A stretch of DNA of 64,000 nucleotides, taken from the NCBI RefSeq assembly GCF_019711495.1, contig NZ_JAIGNM010000001.1, positions 434,001 through 498,000 on the forward strand, given 5' to 3'. Position 1 is the stretch's first letter. Every line of letters begins with the position of its first letter. Below are positions 40,440-49,303 of this stretch, piece after piece. Position numbers and translations under genes: made by a program. Source of the stretch: Qipengyuania xiamenensis. Lineage in GTDB: Bacteria; Pseudomonadota; Alphaproteobacteria; Sphingomonadales; Sphingomonadaceae. The notes beneath the pieces were generated by a model, which worked only from the letters and a program-made list of their open reading frames with translations, was not told the DNA's origin and did not search any database.

Positions 40440-41561
40440 CTAGCTCTCAATACTCACCGGCAGCTCGAAACCATTGGACTTGAGGAAAGCATGGCGCTGG
40501 GCCTCTTTGAGGTCCGCCGCAATCATTTCAGCGCACATCTCACGCGCAGTGATCTCAGGCTCCCAGCCAAGCTTGTCACGCGCCTTACTTGGATCCCCAA
40601 GCAGCGTCTCGACTTCGGCCGGACGGAAATAGCGCGGGTCAATCCGCATGATTACGTCGCCGACATTGAGGGCGGGCGCCCGATCTCCACAAATGCTTGC
40701 GACGGTTGCGATCTCGTCAATGCCCTCACCTGAGAATTCGAGTGCGATACCCAATTCCTCTGCCGACCACCGAATGAACTCGCGCACCGAGTACTGCTGT
40801 CCGGTCGCAATAACGAAATCTTCTGGAATATCCTGTTGAAGCATCATCCACTGCATGCGCACATAGTCATGCGCATGACCCCAATCCCGCAGCGCATCGA
40901 TATTGCCCATATAAAGGCACGGCTCGAGACCCTGTCCTATGTTCGCCAAGCCACGCGTTATTTTGCGCGTCACAAAGGTTTCACCGCGCCGCGGACTCTC
41001 GTGATTGAAGAGAATGCCATTGCACGCATAGAGGCCATAGGCCTCACGGTAGTTCACCGTGATCCAGTAAGAATAGAGCTTAGCAACGGCATACGGCGAG
41101 CGCGGATAAAATGGCGTTGTTTCCTTCTGTGGCACTTCCTGTACTAGGCCATAAAGCTCAGAAGTCGAAGCCTGATAGAAGCGCGCCCGCTTTTCGAGAT
41201 CTAAAAACCGGATCGCCTCGAGCAAACGTAGGGTTCCCAAAGCGTCGACGTCGGCGGTGTATTCAGGCGACTCGAAGCTTACAGCAACGTGCGATTGTGC
41301 CGCGAGGTTGTAGATTTCGTCGGGTTGAACATCGTGGATAATGCGAGTGAGGTTAGAAGTGTCCGAAAGGTCACCATAGTGCAAAGTGAGCTTTGGATTC
41401 CGCTCGTGCGGATCCTGATAGATATGATCAATGCGCTGTGTGTTAAACGATGAAGCACGGCGCTTGATCCCATGCACGTCGTATCCCTTTTCTAGCAGGA
41501 ATTCGGCGAGGTATGAACCGTCTTGCCCGGTAATGCCGGTTATAAGTGCGGTTTTCGTCAT
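40440..41561 (-). CDS. gmd: GDP-mannose 4,6-dehydratase
   Basis: The 373-residue SDR enzyme has the [15 protein letters not shown] loop, ASTSELYG and [20 protein letters not shown] catalytic Tyr/Lys (seen as [11 protein letters not shown]), and [16 protein letters not shown]. It makes GDP-4-keto-6-deoxy-D-mannose, the substrate of Fcl. GDP-mannose is supplied by manC further along the locus. Confidence 0.96.
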   Translation of the reverse strand: MTKTALITGITGQDGSYLAEFLLEKGYDVHGIKRRASSFNTQRIDHIYQDPHERNPKLTLHYGDLSDTSNLTRIIHDVQPDEIYNLAAQSHVAVSFESPEYTADVDALGTLRLLEAIRFLDLEKRARFYQASTSELYGLVQEVPQKETTPFYPRSPYAVAKLYSYWITVNYREAYGLYACNGILFNHESPRRGETFVTRKITRGLANIGQGLEPCLYMGNIDALRDWGHAHDYVRMQWMMLQQDIPEDFVIATGQQYSVREFIRWSAEELGIALEFSGEGIDEIATVASICGDRAPALNVGDVIMRIDPRYFRPAEVETLLGDPSKARDKLGWEPEITAREMCAEMIAADLKEAQRHAFLKSNGFELPVSIES

Positions 41562-41569
41562 CTGTTGAA

Positions 41570-42319
41570 CTAGTCCTTGAGGAAAAATTGGCCCAGTTTG
41601 CGCAGGTTCTTCTGGAAGAGCACGCTTGGGCCACCAATACCATTGCGACGTATGGCGAGCAGGTCTTCACGGCTCTTGCGCAAGATTCGTTCGAGCGAAC
41701 GATTGCTCTCGCCGCCCATGCGCATTTTTACAAGCACTTCTGAAACGTATGCTGTCTTGATCTGGCCGTGTGTCAGGTACCGCAGCATCGCATCGTAGTC
41801 CGCTGCGATCTGAAGCGACGTATCATATAAGCCGTACCGCTCGAACACCTTTCGTCGGATATAAAATGTCGGGTGGGGTGGCATCCAGCCTTGGCGAAGC
41901 CTGCCGGGCGCGAATTCTCCCGCTCGCCAATAGCGGATAACCTTGCCCGGATCGCTGGCCGCGACATATTGCAGATCACCATAGACAGCGTCGATTGCGG
42001 GATCGGCGAAACGCGCTGCAACCTTTTCCAATACGGTCGGCGAGGCAAAGAGATCATCGGAATGCATTAGTCCCACAACATCGCCCGAAGCGCGACCAAT
42101 ACCGCGATTGATCGCATCGTAGATTCCTTCGTCACGCTCCGAAACCAGGCTGGTCGCATCGCCAGCCAGTTCGCGCACCACGTCGAGCGTGCCGTCGCTG
42201 GATCCGCCATCCTGTATGATGTGTTCGACATTCGCAAATGTCTGCGACTGCACGCTTTCCATAGCCTCGCGGATCGTACCTGCGCGATTGTAGACAGCAG
42301 TGACGACGGATATCTTCAT
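41570..42319 (-). CDS. Family 2 glycosyltransferase
   Basis: The 249-residue protein starts [16 protein letters not shown] and has [13 protein letters not shown] and the DxD-like [11 protein letters not shown], all typical of GT2 (GT-A fold). It resembles WcaA-like transferases encoded next to gmd/fcl. Donor and acceptor are not known. It is the first gene of the unit GT2-gmd-fcl. Confidence 0.88.
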   Translation of the reverse strand: MKISVVTAVYNRAGTIREAMESVQSQTFANVEHIIQDGGSSDGTLDVVRELAGDATSLVSERDEGIYDAINRGIGRASGDVVGLMHSDDLFASPTVLEKVAARFADPAIDAVYGDLQYVAASDPGKVIRYWRAGEFAPGRLRQGWMPPHPTFYIRRKVFERYGLYDTSLQIAADYDAMLRYLTHGQIKTAYVSEVLVKMRMGGESNRSLERILRKSREDLLAIRRNGIGGPSVLFQKNLRKLGQFFLKD

Positions 42320-42539
42320 AGCTCGTTTTTCGGCGATCCTGGATTTTCTCGTGCACCGTTCGGCTCGGCAGCTTCACGAAAGTGCTATTTGTCAGAGGAT
42401 CGGTAGCGATTAGGGCATCGCCGCAGACCGCGCAAGGCAATGCATGATATGGCGGCCATTGCAGGCCCCTTAATCCCGAGGCCATATTTCGTCGCTTACT
42501 GTTGAAATCCCGTCGAGACTGATTGGAAGGAACACAATA

Positions 42540-43379
42540 TTGCCTAATCTCTCGCGACGTTCGTTTGCCGGCTGGCTCGGGACGGGTATGCTCTTGCAGG
42601 GCTCCCCCGGATTTCTCCGCCCGCCCTCGAGCAATCGCTTCACTGTCTATGGCGCGCTGCTACACTCCAACGAACCCGACCTGCGCCAATGGGGGATCAA
42701 TCCGATCTACTTGTTCGACCGAGGGATCTGGAAGGATGGGGAATCGAGGTTCTCAACTCCTGATCCTGATCTCGTTGCTGAGCGGATCGAGCGATTGCCG
42801 AATGATGGTGCCCCACTCGTGATGGATTTTGAATTCTATAAAACACGCACCCGAGAAGAGGCGATTGCTTCAAGGGAGGGTCTCCGGCGGATCACAGAAA
42901 CCTTTGCACGGTATGCCGGCGACCGCCCAATCGGTATTTACGAATACCTACCACGCCGGAATTACTGGGGCTCCATCGGGGCAAGGGACTCGCCCGAATT
43001 CAAGGAATGGCAGGATCTGAACACGCTGATGTCGTCGCTCGCCCGATCTGTCGATCTGGTGTTTCCATCGCTTTACACTTTTCATGACAACCCCACGCAA
43101 TGGCAACGCTACGCTCGTGCACAAATCAGTGAAGCCAGGCGCATCTCAAACAAACCGGTGATTCCATTCATTTGGCCCGATTTCCACTACAACGGGACCG
43201 CCGGGACATTAGAGCCGATTCCACGGAAGTTTTGGCGACTACAGCTGGAAACGCTGGTATCAATCGCCGACGGGATAGTCATCTGGGGAGGCTGGGACCC
43301 CATATCTAGGGAAAGGGTGCCCTGGGACAATCAGGCACCTTGGTGGATAGAAACACTGTGTTTTCTGCAAGGCCAATGA
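42540..43379 (+). CDS. Tat-like exported protein with GH56 (hyaluronidase)-like barrel
   Basis: The start is a TTG at 42540, nine bases after GGAAGG; no ATG or GTG fits. The 279-residue product begins with a twin-arginine-like signal (SRRSFAGWLGTGMLL). The rest follows the GH56 hyaluronidase order. LVMDFEFY holds the acid pair Asp96/Glu98, as in the IDFERW motif of bee hyaluronidase. IGIYEYLPRRNYWG, LVFPSLYTF, an ISEARRISNKPVIPFIW strand-helix unit, and DGIVIWGGW follow. It is the only plus-strand gene in this part of the EPS locus. I infer a periplasmic or secreted glycoside hydrolase acting on the polysaccharide; the family link is by eye only. Confidence 0.65.
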   Translation: MPNLSRRSFAGWLGTGMLLQGSPGFLRPPSSNRFTVYGALLHSNEPDLRQWGINPIYLFDRGIWKDGESRFSTPDPDLVAERIERLPNDGAPLVMDFEFYKTRTREEAIASREGLRRITETFARYAGDRPIGIYEYLPRRNYWGSIGARDSPEFKEWQDLNTLMSSLARSVDLVFPSLYTFHDNPTQWQRYARAQISEARRISNKPVIPFIWPDFHYNGTAGTLEPIPRKFWRLQLETLVSIADGIVIWGGWDPISRERVPWDNQAPWWIETLCFLQGQ

Positions 43380-43452
43380 CAGAGACAATAAGGTTTCTTG
43401 AAATTCATCCATAGACCCCGAAAATTTCTCAGCGTTAGGTCGGTAGTTGATT

Positions 43453-44004
43453 TCACCGTGAAGATCTCAAAATTGTCTCGTGCGCGATCGCTTCCTTTTC
43501 ATTGAAGCGTGAGCCCAAAGTTCTGGCAGGAGAGCCCACCACAATCTCGTAGGGCTCTACATCTTTTGTGACGATAGAGCCCGCACCAATAACTGCGCCG
43601 CGACCGACGGTAATCCCGCTAAGCAAAATCGCTCCAAAGCCTATCCAGACGTCATCACCAACCAATATCGAATCGCGACTATCTCTAGCTCTTGCATCGG
43701 GCGCGTAAATCCATGGGGCATCACTAATATAGCTTCCAACAGCTTTCATGTCATGATCATGCCGCCCAACTACTGATACATAGCTCGATATGAGGACTCC
43801 ATCTCCGATTGAGCCGTTACAAGCTAGGAAGAAATTCCTTCCAATGTGCACATGCTTTCCAATCTCCATTTTGTCTGGAGCGCGGAGATAGCTGTGAGGC
43901 CCAATAATACACTTGGCGCCTATGTGTACGTTGCCTCTTACTGCAATTCGCCGGTTATAAGCTCGGTATATTGGTCTAAAAAGCCTAATCAGGGTTGAGA
44001 TCAT
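43453..44004 (-). CDS. Hexapeptide-repeat (left-handed beta-helix) acyltransferase
   Basis: The 183-residue protein has the isoleucine-rich hexapeptide repeats of the LbetaH fold (IGAKCIIGPHSYLRA, IGKHVHIG, IGDGVLISS, VGDDVWIGFGAILLSGITVGRGAVIGAGSIV-type repeats) and a catalytic-type histidine in GRHDHDMKA. It resembles O-acetyltransferases of the WbbJ/CatB group. It probably acetylates the EPS repeat unit. It is the last gene of the long unit from rmlC. Confidence 0.87.
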   Translation of the reverse strand: MISTLIRLFRPIYRAYNRRIAVRGNVHIGAKCIIGPHSYLRAPDKMEIGKHVHIGRNFFLACNGSIGDGVLISSYVSVVGRHDHDMKAVGSYISDAPWIYAPDARARDSRDSILVGDDVWIGFGAILLSGITVGRGAVIGAGSIVTKDVEPYEIVVGSPARTLGSRFNEKEAIAHETILRSSR

Positions 44005-44005
44005 T

Positions 44006-44926
44006 TTATATTCTCAGCTTGTTGCCAATGCGGCGCCTTATTCCTCCAATCACCGACACTGCGCGTTGAAGCCTTGCGTCTGTAGATCCACGAATCATGT
44101 CCAACGCGGCATAATCCACGGTGATGTCGGAAGGAAATTCGGGCAGAAACTCATTCGAAAGCGGTGGGCGCGGGAGAAACCGGTGCAGATTAAGCACCGT
44201 AGCATGAGTGCCATCCGCTCCTCCTTGATTTGATACAAGCGGCTTAGGCGGCCACATGGTCAAGCCAGCATCCTTGAACATCGCGAGATACCAATTGATG
44301 AACCAGCTGCTGACTAGTTCGCGCCTGTCTAGATCAAGGATTGATGCGAAATCTCGCACGCCGTGTGCATTGAAACTCGTCCTAAAGCTAGAGGCATTGA
44401 TTGGCAGATCGCAGGGCTGCCGCATTCTGGAGAACTTCTCCCACCTGCTGCTCCATGTTGCCCAGGCCCAAGGATTAGGAAATGGCAGAAAAAACGATGT
44501 ATCTCGGACTGCAAGCTCCGGGACGTTGAACATATATCCCGTGATAGACCATACCCGCTCGCAGTCACGGTAAACTCGCAAAGCTGCGTTGAAGTAGGTC
44601 AATAGATGGGGCGAGACAATGAGGTCGTCCTCGAGGACTATGACGCGATCATTCTGCTGCAAGGCATCAGTAACGCCCGTCATGATCGATTGCTTCAAGC
44701 CGAGATTGGCGTCTCTGGCCCGGATCACAGCATGTTTCGGGGCCAGTGCTTCAGCAACTTCGACAACCTGCAATACACTGTCACGGTCATGGTCACCCTT
44801 TGGACCGTCGATGAAAATTGATACGGGGCTCTCATCTAATTCCGGACATGCCGCCAAAGAAGCGAGGAGCGCCTCAAGCCTATCGGGCCGATTGTAAGCA
44901 AAAATCAAGATTGGCGAATACCGCAT
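44006..44926 (-). CDS. Glycosyltransferase (GT-A fold, GNT-I-like)
   Basis: I place the start at ATG 44926, which gives MRYSPILIFAYNRPDRLEAL and 306 residues; a start at 44962 would overlap the upstream gene. The strings GLKQSIMTGV and VIVLEDDLIVSPHLLTYFN (a DxD-type EDD motif) and NPWAWATWSSRW are typical of transferases in sphingomonad EPS loci. It resembles alpha-1,3-mannosyl-glycoprotein GlcNAc-transferase-like proteins. The linkage is unknown. Confidence 0.82.
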   Translation of the reverse strand: MRYSPILIFAYNRPDRLEALLASLAACPELDESPVSIFIDGPKGDHDRDSVLQVVEVAEALAPKHAVIRARDANLGLKQSIMTGVTDALQQNDRVIVLEDDLIVSPHLLTYFNAALRVYRDCERVWSITGYMFNVPELAVRDTSFFLPFPNPWAWATWSSRWEKFSRMRQPCDLPINASSFRTSFNAHGVRDFASILDLDRRELVSSWFINWYLAMFKDAGLTMWPPKPLVSNQGGADGTHATVLNLHRFLPRPPLSNEFLPEFPSDITVDYAALDMIRGSTDARLQRAVSVIGGIRRRIGNKLRI

Positions 44927-44954
44927 ATCGGTTACCTCTGACGCCCAACGATTA

Positions 44955-46301
44955 TCAATCAAAGGTCGAATGAACGAATCTTTTGGGATGTACTTTTAAT
45001 TCTGGATCTTTGAGATTCGGATACTTGGAATTGCGATGAATACGACGCTGCAACTCTGTAGATCGCGAAACGGAAATTAAGAATGCCATACTGGTCGAAA
45101 GCCAAACGGCTGAGTATAGCGCTCCGGAAAAGAGAGCGTGAGTTAGCGTTTGCAAGAAGAGGACCACAACCCAGTAGTTATGAGGCTGAAATTTCGTAAT
45201 ACTGTGACACCTTCGAACACAGAGCCAAACTGCCGCAAGTAAGGGAACCCCACCGATTATCCCTGTGGATATAAACGCCTCAAGCACGAAATTGTGCGGA
45301 TAATAAGAGAATGTGTCATTCTCTAAGCTGTTGCCAAAAATAGGATTATCCCAGAATTGCTCAAACGACGAAGTCCACAGATAGACCCGCGATGCTTCTG
45401 CTGCACCGGAGTCAATATCGTTCAGTATCTCACTCATCCGACGAAAAGCCGTTACGTCGAGATAAAGTGAAGCTACTCCGACCATTATCGCTAAGGAAGC
45501 TAGGGCCACTATTCGCGCCCAAATCCTCCTCGACCTAGTAAATGGCATGAACAAAAGGAAAGGCAGGACTAGAGCCACAATTGCACCGCGGGATCCGCCA
45601 ATGAAGAAGGGAACCAGGCTTAAAATCGCGGTCGCAAGCAATAAGATTCGCATTCTTTTGCTCGACGCAGTGTTGAAGAAACCGGCGACGCCAAGCCCAA
45701 CACCGATTGAGCCACAGTAAGAGAAGAACAAAGGGGAAATTATATCATTCGCCCCAAAGCTGATCGCTGCTCGAGCGCCAATGTTGATTATGTCCTGAAA
45801 AGCAAATGACACAAGAACTGCGAATGCCAAGGCGCCCAGCACGATCAATCTAAAAATAGATGCAATCCTTGCCGACGTCATATCGACCAGTCTGATCGCG
45901 AGAAAAGGAAATAGGCAGAAAGCTAAAAAATAAAGCAAGATCTCGGTAGGATCGCGGTGGAGGAAGTGGGCGTCACCGCGAGAAACATATATTCTCAAGA
46001 GATACGAAATTGCGAATAGTGACAAGAAAATCTCAACTATCGGGGGTCGAGATATCCGCACGTTACGAGCCAGTAAAATCGCGCCACTGATTAACAATGA
46101 AAGTATGGCAACACGCAGTGGTATACTTAAAGAACGAGTACCCTCAATAGATCCGGTGACAATTTGAAAAACGATCATCGCGGCATAGAAACCGCAAATA
46201 GAGAGCGAGAGGCCTAGACCAAAAAGAACTCGCCCTAAATTCTCGCGACGCGCAGCTGCAGCCGTTCGGGACTTCTTCATGCGGAAGGATTGGGTTTGCA
46301 T
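44955..46301 (-). CDS. Second O-antigen ligase / Wzy-type membrane protein
   Basis: The 448-residue protein has about 10-12 membrane segments. The conserved periplasmic loop near YYPHNFVLEAFISTGIIGG matches the H-N-x-x-L/E-x-x-x-x-x-G signature of the family. GGSRGAIVALVLPFL is a second family string. The gene is more AT-rich than the housekeeping genes around the locus. Being inside the glycosyltransferase operon, it is the better candidate for Wzy polymerase. Confidence 0.82.
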   Translation of the reverse strand: MQTQSFRMKKSRTAAAARRENLGRVLFGLGLSLSICGFYAAMIVFQIVTGSIEGTRSLSIPLRVAILSLLISGAILLARNVRISRPPIVEIFLSLFAISYLLRIYVSRGDAHFLHRDPTEILLYFLAFCLFPFLAIRLVDMTSARIASIFRLIVLGALAFAVLVSFAFQDIINIGARAAISFGANDIISPLFFSYCGSIGVGLGVAGFFNTASSKRMRILLLATAILSLVPFFIGGSRGAIVALVLPFLLFMPFTRSRRIWARIVALASLAIMVGVASLYLDVTAFRRMSEILNDIDSGAAEASRVYLWTSSFEQFWDNPIFGNSLENDTFSYYPHNFVLEAFISTGIIGGVPLLAAVWLCVRRCHSITKFQPHNYWVVVLFLQTLTHALFSGALYSAVWLSTSMAFLISVSRSTELQRRIHRNSKYPNLKDPELKVHPKRFVHSTFD

Positions 46302-46303
46302 GA

Positions 46304-47401
46304 TTATCTACAGCCCCTGATGAAGGCACTTGCTAGGTTCAGACCAGATCGAGCTCGATCACGGACATCTTCAGATACCTCCAGTGGGCCTTCGTGATTT
46401 ACAAATGCCGATACTAGCGAAGCAAGCTCAAAGCTATCGAACTCGTCTAGAAAAAGGCAATTCTGGGACAATTCAATATCCGCGAAACTCGCCAGATTCT
46501 TCCTATGCTTTGCAACCGCAAATGGCATTGTGCCCATCGTGGCTGCACATAGCGCGACGTGCAGTTTGCTAGTGAGGACTGCATCGATGGAAGCTAAGAG
46601 CGCAGCCAACCGTTCAACGCCGGGATATGGGACAGATGCTAGCTTTGTGTTGGGCAAACGTTGCTCCAACTCGAGACGCGCAGCAGCCTGTTGGTTGAGC
46701 CCAGACGGATGATCTTCTAGAAGAAGAATTCCAACGTCCGGATTACGCGCCAGTTCTGCTTCGAGCAAAAAAGCAATCTCTTCATATGCCTTGCTTGAAC
46801 TGGGCGGCTCGGACAAATGAATACCGAGAACCCTCTCGGCGCCAATGTTTTCAATAATGTTGCCAGCCCAACGCAGATCGTCTTCGCAGAGCCAGCACGC
46901 ATCAATTGCAAAAACGAGGTCGCTGATGCGATAAAGCCGGTCCTCAGAAGACGGTCCAATAAGTGATGCGAAATAGTCAAATGAGACTTTGTCACGCACC
47001 GCGATAAAATCACACTTTCGCACCATGATTTTCAATAGGTGATCAAGCCACGGGCGCGGCATCGGCCCTGAACCAGCACCAATTATAGCCGCTGGTTTGC
47101 CCATTTTCCGTGCGAGAAAAAGCGGTAAGGCATACTTCATCAGCGCCCTCAGAGATCCTCTCGGGCCATCCATACGTTGGAAAAACCCACCACCGCCAAG
47201 GATCAGCGCGTCAGCCCTGTAGATATCTGCAAGTCGCGCCTTTCTCATCCCATATGTAGCCGTAAGGTCTCCGGTTGGAGCAAGAAGACTTACACCAACA
47301 TCGCCAGACGCGAAAAGATGGTCAGACAAGATCTGCGTTAGTAGAACATCGCCGAAATTCGGCGAGCGGTGCATGCCATGCAGGATGACGTTGTAACTCA
47401 T
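46304..47401 (-). CDS. Polysaccharide pyruvyl transferase family protein
   Basis: The 365-residue protein fits the PS_pyruv_trans family (CsaB/PssM/WcaK). It has NFGDVLLTQIL near the start, LILGGGGFFQRM, GAGSGPMPRPW, FIAVRDKVSFDYF and the late histidine in TSKLHVALCAATMGTMPFAV. It would transfer pyruvate from phosphoenolpyruvate to make a ketal on a sugar. The AT content is above average. It overlaps the upstream GT4 gene by four bases. Confidence 0.87.
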   Translation of the reverse strand: MSYNVILHGMHRSPNFGDVLLTQILSDHLFASGDVGVSLLAPTGDLTATYGMRKARLADIYRADALILGGGGFFQRMDGPRGSLRALMKYALPLFLARKMGKPAAIIGAGSGPMPRPWLDHLLKIMVRKCDFIAVRDKVSFDYFASLIGPSSEDRLYRISDLVFAIDACWLCEDDLRWAGNIIENIGAERVLGIHLSEPPSSSKAYEEIAFLLEAELARNPDVGILLLEDHPSGLNQQAAARLELEQRLPNTKLASVPYPGVERLAALLASIDAVLTSKLHVALCAATMGTMPFAVAKHRKNLASFADIELSQNCLFLDEFDSFELASLVSAFVNHEGPLEVSEDVRDRARSGLNLASAFIRGCR

Positions 47402-48576
47402 AACGAGTTATTTATTCCTTTGGTAAGCAGGTGAAAAAAGCGCTCGGAAACCAGCGCTGAACTATAAGCCGCTTCGATGCGCGAGCGCGCGCGATTGCGC
47501 TCTTTGGCAAGTTTTTCGGGGTCGCGGATATATGCCTGTACAGCGTCGGCAATAGATCTGGCATCGCGCTCTACGAAACGTCCGCAACCAGGCTGAATCA
47601 GGTCTTCGATGCCCGACACGCGCGTGCCTATAGGGACAAGACCGCAAGCCATCGCCTCGAGCATTCCGTTAGGCATACCCTCTCCAGCGGATGGAAGAAG
47701 ATAAACGGCACCGGTGCCGTAGGCTTTCTCAACATCATGCATGAACTCAATGTGATCAACGCGACCTTCCAAACCCTTCTTGGAAATTAGGTTGGTGATC
47801 TCCTGCCTATAACCCTGTTCGCGGTAGGGCCCTACAAGGAGCAACGCAACGCCTTCAGGAAGCAGCGACATCGCCTCGACGAGGATATGTTGGCCCTTCC
47901 GATTGCCCATCGCGCCGACACAGATCAGGCGCAGTAAGGGGGCCGGCTTTAACTCTAATTCCTGCGTCAGCTGTGCAGCCCGTCCATGATCGACCGGGGC
48001 GAAGCGTGCGGTGTCGACCCCATTGGGAATATGATGGACTGAGCCCTCACCTCCGGCCACCTCCTCCAACCCCGCCTTAATTCTGCCGGAAATGGCGAGA
48101 TAAACCGATACCCGCCGCATCAACGCGAGCTTAAGAGCGCTCCCCAGCGATCCGCCAGTCTGAGTCGAAACCTCAGCGATAGCAGCCGCACGCGCCACCA
48201 CGCGAATGCCTAGCATGTGCGCGATAACGCCCGGGATAAGCGTGAGCAGATTGAGCGACGCCAGCAACACTACATCGTAGTCGCGGTGGTGACGGAACAT
48301 AAACCAGCTGGCTCCGATCAAGTAACTGAAGGACCCTTGAAAATGCGAAGTCGCCGTGCCCGTGCGGATCGCACGCCCTTTCAAGGGCGCCATATCGTCT
48401 TGTTCTACAGACCCGTGCAGTACGTCGACATGCAGGCGGTCCTCCAAGCGACTCAGCAGGCGGTAAATGGAAATTGCCGGACCATGGTATTGCTTTCCGA
48501 GCCCGCCTGGCGAGACAACAAGCAATCGCGATCTTTCGCCGCGATCAGAGTCGCAGCCAGCTGCTTTGCTTGCCAT
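47398..48576 (-). CDS. Family 4 glycosyltransferase
   Basis: The 392-residue GT-B protein has VSPGGLGKQYHGPA near the start and the C-terminal GT4 nucleotide-sugar motif PSAGEGMPNGMLEAMACGL (the E-x7-E retaining signature), followed by GTRVSGIEDLI. LICVGAMGNRKGQHIL marks the second Rossmann half. Donor and linkage are unknown. It is encoded between the sulfotransferase and pyruvyl transferase genes. Confidence 0.9.
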   Translation of the reverse strand: MASKAAGCDSDRGERSRLLVVSPGGLGKQYHGPAISIYRLLSRLEDRLHVDVLHGSVEQDDMAPLKGRAIRTGTATSHFQGSFSYLIGASWFMFRHHRDYDVVLLASLNLLTLIPGVIAHMLGIRVVARAAAIAEVSTQTGGSLGSALKLALMRRVSVYLAISGRIKAGLEEVAGGEGSVHHIPNGVDTARFAPVDHGRAAQLTQELELKPAPLLRLICVGAMGNRKGQHILVEAMSLLPEGVALLLVGPYREQGYRQEITNLISKKGLEGRVDHIEFMHDVEKAYGTGAVYLLPSAGEGMPNGMLEAMACGLVPIGTRVSGIEDLIQPGCGRFVERDARSIADAVQAYIRDPEKLAKERNRARSRIEAAYSSALVSERFFHLLTKGINNSL

Positions 48577-48579
48577 GCC

Positions 48580-49266
48580 TCAGCCCCTCTCCTGCGGATA
48601 AAAAGCGGCAAAATCCTCTTCGTAGAGCGCGCGTATCCGTGCTTGCTGGCTATGAGACAGCATTTCCGGCTTTGGCGAAGGGGAGGATATTACCCTCTTG
48701 ATAAGCGTCCTAATCGCCGAGCTGCTCGGCGCGACTTCGTATCCGCGCTTGTTGTCGACCCTAAATTCAGTTGGCCGCAAAATACCAAGATCCTCATGTA
48801 GGCCTTCAAACACAGCGTCCATTCCGTCTTCCAGCCTGAACACTCTGGCTTGCTGGGGAACAATACGAACAGAAGGGAGAAAATGGTTGTCGAAGCGATG
48901 GCCGAAATAATCGTCTTCCTCTGCCACTTGCCGCTCCATCCGCGACAGGAAACGGTCGAAGGAAACGTGATGTCCAATACGTCCGCGGTTGTGGTTGAAT
49001 GCACTCAAAAAGCGGCTGACCGGATCGCGCACGACCGTGAAGGTGTAATCAAAAAAGCCCTCCGGAAACAGCAGGTCGCGATCGGCGTTGGAAATGTGCT
49101 GCGGTGAGGACCGGTTCCAGCGTTTCTTGCCCGATGTCCAGAACGCGCCGTCGAAAAAGGCGAGCTCCATGCCCGCCTCTCGCAGCCGGCGATTGACGGT
49201 CGTACCGCCAGATTTCGGCACATGCGCATAGAGAATGATGCGATTGTTCAGGCGAAAAAAAGGCAT
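48580..49266 (-). CDS. Sulfotransferase family protein
   Basis: The 228-residue protein carries both PAPS-binding signatures: the 5'-phosphosulfate loop in HVPKSGGTTVNRRL and the 3'-phosphate motif in VVRDPVSRFLSAFNHNRG. It matches the Sulfotransfer_2 group that acts on carbohydrates. It would add sulfate to the EPS in the cytoplasm. No cysD/N/C genes for PAPS supply are in the window. It lies three bases upstream of the GT4 gene. Confidence 0.87.
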   Translation of the reverse strand: MPFFRLNNRIILYAHVPKSGGTTVNRRLREAGMELAFFDGAFWTSGKKRWNRSSPQHISNADRDLLFPEGFFDYTFTVVRDPVSRFLSAFNHNRGRIGHHVSFDRFLSRMERQVAEEDDYFGHRFDNHFLPSVRIVPQQARVFRLEDGMDAVFEGLHEDLGILRPTEFRVDNKRGYEVAPSSSAIRTLIKRVISSPSPKPEMLSHSQQARIRALYEEDFAAFYPQERG

Positions 49267-49303
49267 AGTGTTTGCGTGAGTTACCGGTTGGGAAGATTGC
49301 GTT

